Source: an uncultured Nitrososphaerales archaeon
GTDB lineage: Archaea; Thermoproteota; Nitrososphaeria; Nitrososphaerales; Nitrosocaldaceae
Direction of reading: 5' to 3'
DNA: 46,086 nt
Assembly (NCBI GenBank): GCA_938030895.1
Contig: CALHIV010000012.1
Span: 1-46,086 of the forward strand
A model generated the notes under the pieces. It worked only from the letters and a program-made list of their open reading frames with translations, made no database searches and had not been told where the DNA came from. This document shows, piece after piece, positions 17,058 through 25,710 of this stretch (position 1 is the first letter of the stretch; each line of letters starts with the position of its first letter). The position numbers were made by a program, and so were the translations under genes.

Positions 17058-17915
17058 TCATATAAGCATTGCAAGTTCCTTAACCTTCGTTATATTGCCT
17101 ACATCATCCCTCCTCGAGTCCACTGGGGTCTCCAGTATCCATGGGATGCGTCTGAACTCCTCTCTAGTAAGGATGTTCCTGAACCCTTCCTCCCCTATAT
17201 AGCCTAAGCCAATATGTTCATGCCTATCAGCGTTAGAGCCTAAAGCATGTCTTGAGTCATTGAGGTGTAGTAACTTTATATTCTTGAGCCCTAGATGTCT
17301 ATCCAACTCCTCAACAACTTTAGTCAGTGCATCGCTGCTCCTCAACTCGTAGCCAGCAGCGAATAGATGGCATGTATCTATGCATATACCAACCCTCTTA
17401 CCATTCAGCATATTGAATAACCTTCCTAGTTCATCTATCCTTGCTCCTATGCTGTTCCTCTGCCCTGCCATATTCTCTAGCAGTATTGTAACATCCTTGC
17501 TCTCTTCAAGGGCCTCGTTACAAGCATTAACTATGTTCTTCATCCCCTGCTCCTTGCTTGAGCCCATGTAACTACCCAAGTGGATGACAAGCATCTTTAT
17601 AGCAAGCATAGAGCATCTCCTAACCTCCTCAACCAGGACTGCCAATGACTTGCTGTATATCTCCTGTTTTGGCGATGCAAGGTTTGGTAGATAGGGCATA
17701 TGTGCAAATACCGCATCCCTATATATGCCGGAGGAATCCAACTTCATCTTGAACCTCTCAGCATCCTCCTCCTGTAGGGGCTTTGCTACCCATCCTCTAG
17801 GGTTTCTAGTGAATATCTGGAATGCACTGCAGCCTATGCGCAATGCGTTATCCACAGCCTTATCTATAGAACCTGAGATGGATACATGTACACCAAGGCG
17901 TACATCTGAGGGCAT
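17058..17915 (-). CDS. nfo: Endonuclease IV (AP endonuclease)
   Basis: Cleaves DNA 5' to abasic sites in base-excision repair using a trinuclear metal centre in a TIM-barrel fold. The N-terminus (RLGVHVSISGSIDKAVDNA) with FQIFTRNPRGW is the family signature. Metal-ligand segments are seen in LVIHLGSYMG, ILLENMAGQ, ICIDTCHLFAAGY, LLHLNDSRHALGSNADRHEH and IPWILETP. At 285 residues it is full length. It is divergent from the primase large-subunit gene with a short shared spacer and lies directly upstream of glyS. It could act after the type-5 uracil-DNA glycosylase found in the same window. Confidence 0.95.
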   Translation of the reverse strand: MPSDVRLGVHVSISGSIDKAVDNALRIGCSAFQIFTRNPRGWVAKPLQEEDAERFKMKLDSSGIYRDAVFAHMPYLPNLASPKQEIYSKSLAVLVEEVRRCSMLAIKMLVIHLGSYMGSSKEQGMKNIVNACNEALEESKDVTILLENMAGQRNSIGARIDELGRLFNMLNGKRVGICIDTCHLFAAGYELRSSDALTKVVEELDRHLGLKNIKLLHLNDSRHALGSNADRHEHIGLGYIGEEGFRNILTREEFRRIPWILETPVDSRRDDVGNITKVKELAMLI

Positions 17916-17964
17916 GGTCCTCCTCTATTCAAACTTTAATTTTAGGCTTGTTATTATCTATGGT

Positions 17965-19056
17965 ATGAGTGATGGTACCACTGGTAGCAGGTTACTTGCA
18001 AGGTACCCATTCATAGAGGATGGTGGTAACTACCTTAGACTACTTGATTACAGGCTTGAGGAGTTTGATGAGCCTTATATGAGCAGCATCGTAGATAGAG
18101 CAACTAAGAGGGTTATCTCTGCCATCAAAGGCATCGTATATGATCCAGAGGATATTGCAAGTGCCGATGAGGAGCTAGTATCATTCATACTTGCATGTAT
18201 AATTGTAAAGGCTATTAGGAGCAAAGCGCTCTACAGGAGGTTTGCTCTTAGCGAGGCGAAGAGGGCAGAGGTATTCCTTGTGGATGATCTTAAAAGTGTA
18301 GATAGAGGCAATATTCTTAACAAGGTATTCAAGGGCGTATTTGGCATAGATGCAATCTACAGTAGTAATGATCACTCAACCTATATGATAACTGTTGAGG
18401 ATTACCTCAGATACTCTACACGCTTCCACGATGATCATTGGAGACTTGTTAATAGGATAGTTCATAAGGGCTATGTCTATCTAAGCATCAAGGATACGGT
18501 AAGGCTCATAAGGGATGAGATATACACTCTAATAATCAATAGGTTGGAGAGGCTGAATATTGATCCTAGAGATCTACCTGAGGCTTTACAGAAGCGTGTA
18601 GGCGCATTGAAGAGCATGATGCTTGAGCTTGGCAATGATCTGATGGGGGATGAACCTGTAATAATAGACAGGAAAGGCCATCCTCCATGCATAATTAGCG
18701 TACTGAAGGCCCTTGAACAAGGCAATAATCCATCACATACAGCAAGGATACTCCTTGCAACGTATATGCTGGGGATAGGTAAGGATGTGGAAGAGGTATG
18801 TGAACTATTCAGGAACGCACCAGATTACAATGAGAGGATTACAAGGTATCAGGTGGAGCATCTGGCAGGGTTGAGAGGGAATAGGGTAAAGTACTCATGC
18901 CCATCATGCTCGAAGGTAGCAAGCCAAGGATTATGCTTTAGGAGCGATGAGTGTGATGGTATAAGCAATCCACTGCAGTTTGGAAGAGAGAAGAGAAGGG
19001 TAGGAGTAGTAAGAGGAGGAGAAGGGAAGAAGGGCGAAGGTGAAGATGTAGGATGA
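17965..19056 (+). CDS. priL: DNA primase large subunit PriL
   Basis: This is the regulatory, iron-sulfur subunit of the archaeal primase; it binds PriS and helps start RNA primers. The N-terminal domain begins LLARYPFIEDGGNYLRLLD. The C-terminal Fe-S domain holds four candidate cluster cysteines, in GHPPCIISVL, VEEVCELFR, YSCPSC and QGLCFRS, together with the family stretch ITRYQVEHLAG. The frame is open upstream to 17725, but that part overlaps nfo in antisense. The ATG at 17965 (MSDGTTGSRLL), about 363 residues, is preferred; an ATG at 17914 is possible. The last 25 residues are low-complexity Gly/Lys/Glu. priS follows 42 bases later in a likely operon. Confidence 0.93.
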   Translation: MSDGTTGSRLLARYPFIEDGGNYLRLLDYRLEEFDEPYMSSIVDRATKRVISAIKGIVYDPEDIASADEELVSFILACIIVKAIRSKALYRRFALSEAKRAEVFLVDDLKSVDRGNILNKVFKGVFGIDAIYSSNDHSTYMITVEDYLRYSTRFHDDHWRLVNRIVHKGYVYLSIKDTVRLIRDEIYTLIINRLERLNIDPRDLPEALQKRVGALKSMMLELGNDLMGDEPVIIDRKGHPPCIISVLKALEQGNNPSHTARILLATYMLGIGKDVEEVCELFRNAPDYNERITRYQVEHLAGLRGNRVKYSCPSCSKVASQGLCFRSDECDGISNPLQFGREKRRVGVVRGGEGKKGEGEDVG

Positions 19057-19098
19057 TGTTGGTAGAGAGGTGATGGCTTACTACTAAGCGGTGGTAGA

Positions 19099-20349
19099 AT
19101 GATGGATGGTAGAGAGGGCGATGATGTAAGGTTATATAGTACAAGACTCCTCAAGCAGGCATTCAAGGAGTATTACTTTAAGAATACAGCGATGGTAGAG
19201 GTGCCAGATGCCATACAGGAGAGGGAGTTTGGATACTCCAGATTCGATGGTACAATGGTAAGGCATCTTAGCATTAAGGATAGGAACGAGTTGATAGCGC
19301 TGCTCATAATGAATGTACCTGCAGATGTATACTGCTCAGCTGCATACTATACTAGCCCAAGCAGACCCATGGAGGAGAAGGGTCTAAAGGCTGCAGATCT
19401 CATCTTCGATATAGATGTGAAGGAGCTCAAGCCTAGATGCTCCAGCAAGCATGATATCAGCATATGTGAAGAATGCTCGGAGCCTATAGAGCAATCGTAC
19501 GCAGTTACATGTAACAGATGTGGTTCAAGGAAGGTCAATCATGTAATCATACCATGTGATGAGTGTATATCCCTAGGCAAGATGGAGGTGAAGAAGCTCG
19601 TTGGGATACTAGTCGATGATTTTGGTGTTGATGAGGATGACATCAAGGTATACTTCTCTGGCAATTATGGATTCCATGTATATGTTAAAGGTAGGTATAC
19701 CATGTTAGATTCAGCAGCAAGGCTAGAGGTTGTTAATTACATACTAGGTAGAGGACTTATTGATGCTCTAAGGAAGAGGTATGGTAAGAAGATGAGCAGA
19801 GAGGGTAGGGAGAGTAAGAGTAAGAGTAAGAGTGGTAAGGACTACACCCGTCTTAAGGGTAAAGATGGGAGGGATGATGTGAATAGTGATGGTAATGGCA
19901 GCGTTGATGGTAGCAGTGTATACATCCCAAGGTCTATCTTCAACGGAGTATATGGATGGGTGGGAAGGATAGGCAAGTATCTTGCTGGTGAGGATGCTTA
20001 TGTAAGTATGAAGGGTGTTGAGGATGCTATACTAGCATTATCTGCAAAGGTAGATCCAAATGTTACCATAGATATGCATAGGATATTCAGGCTCCCTGGT
20101 ACACTCAACAGCAAGAGTAGTCTAGCAAAGGTACCACTCAAGCTATCTGATATAGGTTCGTTCAATCCATTAGTAGATGCATGTCTTATAAGCGATAGAG
20201 AGGTTTATGTCTATGTGATAGATGCCCCAAGGTTCACACTGAGGGGAAATTCATTTGGGCCTTACATACATGAGGAGGTTAAACTACCGCTTTACGCTGC
20301 ATCATACCTAATATGTAAGGGCATAGCATATGCTAAACACAAGGGTTAA
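19099..20349 (+). CDS. priS: DNA primase catalytic subunit PriS
   Basis: This is the catalytic subunit of archaeal/eukaryotic primase, which makes primers for replication. The metal-binding Asp pair lies in LIFDIDVKEL (D104 and D106), and the nucleotide-binding motif SGNYGFHVYV starts at S187. Zinc-binding cysteines cluster between 114 and 156 (ICEECSEP, TCNRCGS, PCDECI). The late motif DMHRIFRLPGTLNSK is present. At 416 residues it is longer than typical (about 350-380) because of a polar insertion at about 228-278 made of Ser/Lys and Asp/Gly/Asn runs. It is clearly paired with priL just upstream. Confidence 0.95.
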   Translation: MMDGREGDDVRLYSTRLLKQAFKEYYFKNTAMVEVPDAIQEREFGYSRFDGTMVRHLSIKDRNELIALLIMNVPADVYCSAAYYTSPSRPMEEKGLKAADLIFDIDVKELKPRCSSKHDISICEECSEPIEQSYAVTCNRCGSRKVNHVIIPCDECISLGKMEVKKLVGILVDDFGVDEDDIKVYFSGNYGFHVYVKGRYTMLDSAARLEVVNYILGRGLIDALRKRYGKKMSREGRESKSKSKSGKDYTRLKGKDGRDDVNSDGNGSVDGSSVYIPRSIFNGVYGWVGRIGKYLAGEDAYVSMKGVEDAILALSAKVDPNVTIDMHRIFRLPGTLNSKSSLAKVPLKLSDIGSFNPLVDACLISDREVYVYVIDAPRFTLRGNSFGPYIHEEVKLPLYAASYLICKGIAYAKHKG

Positions 20350-20449
20350 TAGTATGCAACTGCTACTATAATATAATACAGTACCGTACCGTTGATTGTA
20401 CTGTTGATATGCTATCGTTTATAGTTAGCAGTAGTTGTATAGTTTATAG

Positions 20450-20463
20450 TAAATTAAAATATA
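20450..20463 (+). promoter_or_regulatory. TATA-like element upstream of the UPF0182 gene
   Basis: The sequence taaattaaaatata is centred about 34 bases before the TTG at 20491. With the usual 25-base spacing, transcription would begin within about ten bases of the start codon, consistent with a nearly leaderless message. The GGAG at 20487-20490 directly abuts the TTG and is too close to serve as an RBS. Confidence 0.4.
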
Positions 20464-20490
20464 AGTCCTCCCTATCATATTAGATAGGAG

Positions 20491-23310
20491 TTGTGGAGTA
20501 GAGCACAAGATAGACCTAGGCGGGAGCGTGATATCTCATCCTATATAAGGTTAGGACTTATAGTACTGATAAGTGTAATAATATTCATACTCATTGGTAG
20601 CCAGAGTGTTACCATCCTACTAAATATACAGGAGTTTGGTAACCTCTTCACCAAACCGCTCTACTACTCCATACTTAGTGGGCTCATACTCGCCTCTATA
20701 GCACTGATAAGGGTTGATATAAGGAATAGGAGATCGATGGTGTGGTGGATAGTATCCCTCTTCCTCTCCTATATAAGTAGTGGTGAACTCCTAAGATACC
20801 AAGACTTCAAGCTCAGCAGGGTGAACTTCATAATATGGCAGGCAACGAAGGTTGTGCTCCTTGCACCTCTCTTCAGCAATATAATGTTTGGTCTAACTCT
20901 AGCATATATGCTTGATGGCAATGATATAGGTTTAGCATCGGTACAGAACATATTCTCTCTACCATTCATAGTATCCCCAGATCCTAGCATAGCAGAGCAG
21001 CTTGTAATACCAATGATACCAGCACTAACACTCTTCATACCCCCCATCCTTGCTGTAATAGGGATAAGGTTGGTACTGTATGTTGGGTTACATAACATAA
21101 TAAGTGTAATAACACAATATATCGCAGATGTAGTAGAGCGTAGACCTAGATACCTTCTCTATATAGCAACTATAGAGATGATAATAGGTATAGGGCTCTT
21201 CTGGTCTGCATTCAACATGTTCTTCACATACAATATAGATTACAACACCAAATATGCTATAATAGGTACCATACTGGTAGGGTTAGCATTCATAGCATTC
21301 TCCATAATGGATAGGAGGATGTCTAAGGTTATAATACTGCCATCAAGGAGCCAGATATACATAAGGATACTAACCATAGTATCTATAGCAGTCATTATAG
21401 CATCTATAATGGCAGTTAATAATAGCATAGCAGACTCAAGGAAGATAGAGTGGTTAGGGCCTTATACAGCACAGCAGATAGCAGTGAACAGGTACCTTGC
21501 TGAACTTGATAAGGTGACAGAGTACTCATATGATGTGAAACTCTTCGCTGTAACACCATCGAGGATACCCCAGTATACCCTTCAGCACACAGATATTCTC
21601 AGCAAGATACGCATATGGGATTGGGATGCAGCGTTTGCAAAGCTCAAGCCTGCAATAGGTCTTATACCATATGTTGATTTTGCTGATTCAGATATCATAA
21701 GGTTCAACGGTAACCTCTACTGGAGTGCAGCAATGACACCCAAGTTGCCTGAGAGCATACCTATAGAGAATAGGTGGTTCGCTGAGCACTTCGTATATAC
21801 GCATGTACCAAATGGCTTCCTGATGCTGGATGCTCACAATGGTAATGAGGTAGATAGCAACAACTTCTTTGCACAGAGGAGGGTATACTATGGTGAAGGC
21901 AGGTTATTCACATCTACATGGGCAGCATTTCCTATAGACAGGCAGGTTAGCGATGAGGTAGATGGTCACTTCTACTCTGGGAGTGGAGGCGTTACTGTTA
22001 ACCCTCCCCTAACATGGCTATTCGAGCCTAACTTTATGTTCTCATACCCAGATAAGGCTATACACCTCTTGAGGTACAGGGATATACACGATAGGGTAAG
22101 CCTAGTCTATCCATACTTCCAGTATAGGTTCGGTAATGAGAAGGTTGATGTTGTACCAGTTACAGATGGTAATAATACCTACTGGCTCATGCCATTGATA
22201 GTTAGATTGGATACATCTAACGTGCCATGGAGTGCTAATAACCCACTGTATAGGCTTGTAGGCTATGCGCTCATAAATACCTACGATGGTACCATAGATG
22301 TAATAGTTAGGGGCGATGACTTCTTCACAAAGATGTTCGTGCAACAGTATGCAGATACAGATAACATGGGTATGGAAGTGCCCCAATGGCTCCATAACCA
22401 GTTGAGATACCCAGTAGAGCTGTTCTGGTGGAAGACTCAGATGTATAACTTCTACCATGTTACAGATATACCAACATTCATAACTGCTAGAGAGTTCTAT
22501 GAGGTACCTAGGGGGCTTGAACCATACTACATATATGCTAAGCCTCCAAACATAAACGATATAGAGTATATAGGGTTGCTCTCCCTAGAGTTGAGGGGCG
22601 CTGCGGGTAGGAACCTTGCAGGCTATCTGATTGTAAGGAATGACTATCCCAACGATGGCCAACTCATCTTCTACAAGGTACCCATAGGATCTAGCACACA
22701 ACTCTTAGGCCCAAGCGCTGTTCAAGAGGCACTTGATAGAGATCCAGACTTTGCTACACTCAAGACGCTGCTCAGGAATCCAAGGATAGGGGATAATATA
22801 CTCTACAGGATAGGGGAGCAGGATGTCTACTTCATCCCAATCTACACTGCAGGTACTGGAGGGGTAGTAGCACAGATAGGCAAGATAGCTGCAGTTGGGG
22901 CAGCGTTCACTGGCGCCTATTATGTTGGGCTAGGGAATACACCAGTTGAGGCGTTCAATGCGTATCTAGCAAAGCTTGCAGGGCTTGCTCAAGATCAGGT
23001 TGGTGTTGATAAGAATGCTAAGATAAACAACCTGCTCAAGGTATTCGAGGATAATGGTATAGCAGTAGTTAAACCCAGCAGTATAAGCATACCATTGACA
23101 TTCAAAGAGGGAGAGTTATCGTACTTGACGCAGGATGAGTTTGAGAGTGTGAAGGGTGCTATGGAGGAGTTCATAGCAGCGCAGGTTAAGGCAAGAAACC
23201 TATCTAGAGTTATTATATGGGAGGAGCAGGATAACATAAACTTTGGTGCCGTTAGCGTGGTTGATGGTATAGCTGAACTCCACTACATAACCGTAAAGAT
23301 AGGCAATTGA
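20491..23310 (+). CDS. UPF0182-family large membrane protein
   Basis: The function is unknown; the family (PF03699) occurs in bacteria and archaea. About seven transmembrane helices fill the first 330 residues, starting with LGLIVLISVIIFILIGSQSV. A large extracytoplasmic domain follows, with family-like segments such as WLGPYTAQQIAVNRYLAELD, HLLRYRDIHDRVSLVYPYF and YPVELFWWKTQMYNFYHVTD. At 939 residues it is of normal family length. The start is a TTG at 20491; no better ATG or GTG precedes the first helix. It is upstream of a glutamine amidotransferase gene on the same strand (spacer 39 bases), which may or may not be functionally related. Confidence 0.87.
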   Translation: MWSRAQDRPRRERDISSYIRLGLIVLISVIIFILIGSQSVTILLNIQEFGNLFTKPLYYSILSGLILASIALIRVDIRNRRSMVWWIVSLFLSYISSGELLRYQDFKLSRVNFIIWQATKVVLLAPLFSNIMFGLTLAYMLDGNDIGLASVQNIFSLPFIVSPDPSIAEQLVIPMIPALTLFIPPILAVIGIRLVLYVGLHNIISVITQYIADVVERRPRYLLYIATIEMIIGIGLFWSAFNMFFTYNIDYNTKYAIIGTILVGLAFIAFSIMDRRMSKVIILPSRSQIYIRILTIVSIAVIIASIMAVNNSIADSRKIEWLGPYTAQQIAVNRYLAELDKVTEYSYDVKLFAVTPSRIPQYTLQHTDILSKIRIWDWDAAFAKLKPAIGLIPYVDFADSDIIRFNGNLYWSAAMTPKLPESIPIENRWFAEHFVYTHVPNGFLMLDAHNGNEVDSNNFFAQRRVYYGEGRLFTSTWAAFPIDRQVSDEVDGHFYSGSGGVTVNPPLTWLFEPNFMFSYPDKAIHLLRYRDIHDRVSLVYPYFQYRFGNEKVDVVPVTDGNNTYWLMPLIVRLDTSNVPWSANNPLYRLVGYALINTYDGTIDVIVRGDDFFTKMFVQQYADTDNMGMEVPQWLHNQLRYPVELFWWKTQMYNFYHVTDIPTFITAREFYEVPRGLEPYYIYAKPPNINDIEYIGLLSLELRGAAGRNLAGYLIVRNDYPNDGQLIFYKVPIGSSTQLLGPSAVQEALDRDPDFATLKTLLRNPRIGDNILYRIGEQDVYFIPIYTAGTGGVVAQIGKIAAVGAAFTGAYYVGLGNTPVEAFNAYLAKLAGLAQDQVGVDKNAKINNLLKVFEDNGIAVVKPSSISIPLTFKEGELSYLTQDEFESVKGAMEEFIAAQVKARNLSRVIIWEEQDNINFGAVSVVDGIAELHYITVKIGN

Positions 23311-23349
23311 TAAAGGGAAAGGAGATTATAGGTAGAGGATGGTAGAGCA

Positions 23350-23919
23350 ATGTTACTAGTCGTGGATAACCTCTCATCCTTTATGCCATATCTCATACAT
23401 TCCCTGAGTATGATTGATGCTAGTTATGATGTGAAGAAGTATAGTGATCTTGCTACTTCATATCCTGATCGTATGGATATTGAGGAGTATGATGGTATAA
23501 TCCTCTCTGGTAGAAGGAAGAATGATAGAAGTATGAACGTTGTTAATATGCGCCTTGTGGATATAGCGTATAGAGAGGATAGACCCTTGCTAGGCATATG
23601 CTATGGTGCTGAGATTCTAGCATTGGCTATGGGTGGAACTATAAGGAAGGGGGAGAAGGTAGTAGGGGAGGAGGAGGTCTATGTGAGTGAGGATAACCCT
23701 ATCGCAAGTAATGATATTATGATGGTCTATGAGAGCCATGATTACAGTATAGCAACGTTACCATCAGTACTTAAATCTGTAGCATACTCTAGGAGTTGTA
23801 GTAACGAGATCATAATGCATCTATACAAGCCTATATTTGGTACACAGTTCCATCCTGAGGCTAGTAATGCTTATGGCCTAGATCTGTTAAGGAGGTTTGT
23901 AATGCTTACTAGGAGATGA
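23350..23919 (+). CDS. Class I glutamine amidotransferase, GuaA N-domain-like
   Basis: A stand-alone glutaminase domain that releases ammonia from glutamine for a partner synthase. The nucleophile elbow LLGICYGAE has C84, and the rest of the triad is H168 and E170 in FGTQFHPEAS. The 189-residue size fits the separate archaeal GMP synthase subunit A, but some expected segments differ (SGRRKNDRSM where GMP synthases usually have SGGPS-like sequence). The partner may therefore be another enzyme. No synthetase partner is adjacent. One speculative partner is the glutaminase-less CbiP at 41791, although the CobB/CobQ-type glutaminase is a different subgroup. Confidence 0.8.
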   Translation: MLLVVDNLSSFMPYLIHSLSMIDASYDVKKYSDLATSYPDRMDIEEYDGIILSGRRKNDRSMNVVNMRLVDIAYREDRPLLGICYGAEILALAMGGTIRKGEKVVGEEEVYVSEDNPIASNDIMMVYESHDYSIATLPSVLKSVAYSRSCSNEIIMHLYKPIFGTQFHPEASNAYGLDLLRRFVMLTRR

Positions 23920-23994
23920 TAGATAAATTATATACACAGATGATCTACAGCCCAAACAGAATATAGATAGAGAATCAAGCATATGTATATCTCT

Positions 23995-24162
23995 TTAGGA
24001 GCCACCTGCGCCACATGCACAGAGGCCGAACTCGTCTATCCTGCTGCTGCAGAAGATGCAAGGCTCACCATACTCAACATCTAGAGCGCTCTTGCCGTAT
24101 ATCCTATAATGATCGTCATAATAATACTCATAATCCATCTGATAGTAGTTATCATCACCCAT
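23995..24162 (-). CDS. Small cysteine-rich protein (55 residues), unrecognised
   Basis: An open frame from ATG 24162 to a TAA at 23995-23997 encodes an acidic Tyr/Asp-rich N-terminus (DDNYYQMDYEYYYDDHYRIY) and a C-terminal zinc-ribbon-like part with EPCIFCSS and LCACGAGGS. The CxxC then CxC cysteines could bind metal. A TATA box (atttaaatac, minus strand, 24184-24193) sits 22-31 bases upstream of the ATG, suggesting leaderless transcription independent of the dehydratase gene that ends at 24193. I do not know the family. The promoter fit and cysteine pattern make it likely to be a real gene. Confidence 0.6.
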   Translation of the reverse strand: MGDDNYYQMDYEYYYDDHYRIYGKSALDVEYGEPCIFCSSRIDEFGLCACGAGGS

Positions 24163-24183
24163 AAATCGCTAAAATAAAAGATA

Positions 24184-24193
24184 GTATTTAAAT
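24184..24193 (-). promoter_or_regulatory. TATA box for the 55-residue gene
   Basis: Read on the minus strand, atttaaatac ends 22 bases before the ATG at 24162. The box touches the stop codon of the upstream dehydratase gene, so the small gene probably has its own leaderless transcript. It is the same decamer as the cbiL box at 5904-5913. Confidence 0.5.
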
Positions 24194-25635
24194 TATTCTA
24201 TAGAGAGAAGGTTCTTAACGTACCTTACACATCTCTCTATATCGTACTCTGTGTAAGTGCTTATTATCTGCGCCTCTAGAGAACCTTCTCCATGTACTGA
24301 GAGTACGTAGTTGTACCCTCCAGTATAGGTGCTTGCTGTGAGATCCCTTATGTAGTTGAGTACTTTGAGCCTATTCCTTGTTGGTACATCATGCCTAGCC
24401 TTCAGATACTTCTCTATGTATCTAGCAGTCTCTGGATTCTCCAGATCCTTGGCTGTAGGCTGTGTTATCATCAACCCTCCTGCTAGATCCTGGACCGTCT
24501 TTGCTGCTTCATGGAAGTTATCCGCAAGGTGATACTTGCCTATATAAACGTAGACTGGGTTAGGTACAGCTATGCCAGTTGGATACACCTTATACTCTAC
24601 CGCTGCTGCCCTTATACATGCTCTTATCGTCTCAACATACCTTATCAACTTGACTATCTTGCTCCTAACATGGGGGTACTTTGCTATACCATTGTACTCT
24701 GCTATTAGAGCAGCAGCACCCAGCAGTTGATCCCCGATAGGCGGTTTGTACGATATCGCTGTGAATCTATGCCAGAGTGCGAATAACCTTGCCAATGCAC
24801 CAGCATACTCATACTCCCCAGCAAGGAATACCCTCTCCTTAGGTACGAATACATCATCGAAGACTGTTAGCGTCTCCTGAGCAGTTGCTCTAACGCTCAT
24901 GGGGTAATCGAACTCTCCCAACTCTTTGGATGCCTGTGTTCTACTTATTATCTTCACATTCTTATCATTGGCTGGTATAGCAAAGGCTACAGCATAGTCC
25001 TTATCCTCAGCAAGCATATTCCTTGTTGGCAGCACTATTATCTCATTAACTGCCTGTGTGCCTGTGGTATGCACCTTTGCACCCCTAACAACTATCCCAT
25101 CACTCTTCCTCTCAACTATATGCACGTATGCATCTGGGTCATCTTGCTCATGCGGTCTCTTACTCCTATCACCCTTAACATCTGTCTGTGCTACTGCCAT
25201 CGCAAGATCTTCTCTAACACATCTATCGTAGAACCTTAGAAGGTTGCTATAGTAATTGGTACCATGCCTCTTATCAACCTCTGAGCATATACTCATGAGT
25301 GCAAATATAGCATCTGTGCCTATTGCCTGTGCTATGTTGAACTGACCGTTACAGTATGCTGTAGTACTCTCTATGAGTTTGGCCCTTGCAAGAAGATCAT
25401 TGGCATCCCTTGGTATATTGAAGTATGCACTAGCCTCTCCATACTCATCCAGTCTCTTAACGAAGATATCCTTAACCTTAGGGTCGTGCTTAGCCTTGTA
25501 TAGCAGTGACCAGTGGTTAACGAATACTCTAAGCACTGGATGGGTTGTAACATCACTCACTCTCTCCCCATTGTAGTATACATTCCTACCATCTCTAAGG
25601 CTAGAGATGAACTCTTCCTGGGTCTTTAATGGCAT
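24193..25635 (-). CDS. 4-hydroxybutyryl-CoA dehydratase paralogue without Fe-S ligands
   Basis: A member of the 4-hydroxyphenylacetate 3-hydroxylase / 4-hydroxybutyryl-CoA dehydratase flavoprotein family, 480 residues. It shares the family body (KGDRSKRPHEQDDPDAYVHI, VVRGAKVHTTGTQAVNEI, FDDVFVPKERVFLAG) with the next gene upstream. Of the cluster ligands of the true dehydratase, only one cysteine of the CxxxC pair remains (C95 in AYCNGQFN, with Phe at 99). The late Cys after the conserved His (H289 in LWHRFTAISYK) is absent. It may bind FAD but is unlikely to hold the 4Fe-4S cluster. Sulfolobales and thaumarchaea are known to carry such second copies of unclear role. It lies 75 bases downstream of the complete copy, with a possible TATA-like gattaaattc between them. 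Confidence 0.86.
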   Translation of the reverse strand: MPLKTQEEFISSLRDGRNVYYNGERVSDVTTHPVLRVFVNHWSLLYKAKHDPKVKDIFVKRLDEYGEASAYFNIPRDANDLLARAKLIESTTAYCNGQFNIAQAIGTDAIFALMSICSEVDKRHGTNYYSNLLRFYDRCVREDLAMAVAQTDVKGDRSKRPHEQDDPDAYVHIVERKSDGIVVRGAKVHTTGTQAVNEIIVLPTRNMLAEDKDYAVAFAIPANDKNVKIISRTQASKELGEFDYPMSVRATAQETLTVFDDVFVPKERVFLAGEYEYAGALARLFALWHRFTAISYKPPIGDQLLGAAALIAEYNGIAKYPHVRSKIVKLIRYVETIRACIRAAAVEYKVYPTGIAVPNPVYVYIGKYHLADNFHEAAKTVQDLAGGLMITQPTAKDLENPETARYIEKYLKARHDVPTRNRLKVLNYIRDLTASTYTGGYNYVLSVHGEGSLEAQIISTYTEYDIERCVRYVKNLLSIE

Positions 25636-25710
25636 AAGATACCATTCTATACCTAGAATTTAATCCTTACTTTAGGATAATAGGGTATAGATTTTGAGCT
25701 TACTGTAAGC

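Noticed and set aside
17725-17964. Upstream extension of the PriL frame by 80 codons
   Set aside because: It is antisense to the conserved start of endonuclease IV, and PriL homology begins only after the ATG at 17965.
24511-24708. Plus-strand frame inside the dehydratase paralogue
   Set aside because: The minus-strand family protein is continuous across it, and the plus-strand frame has no features.
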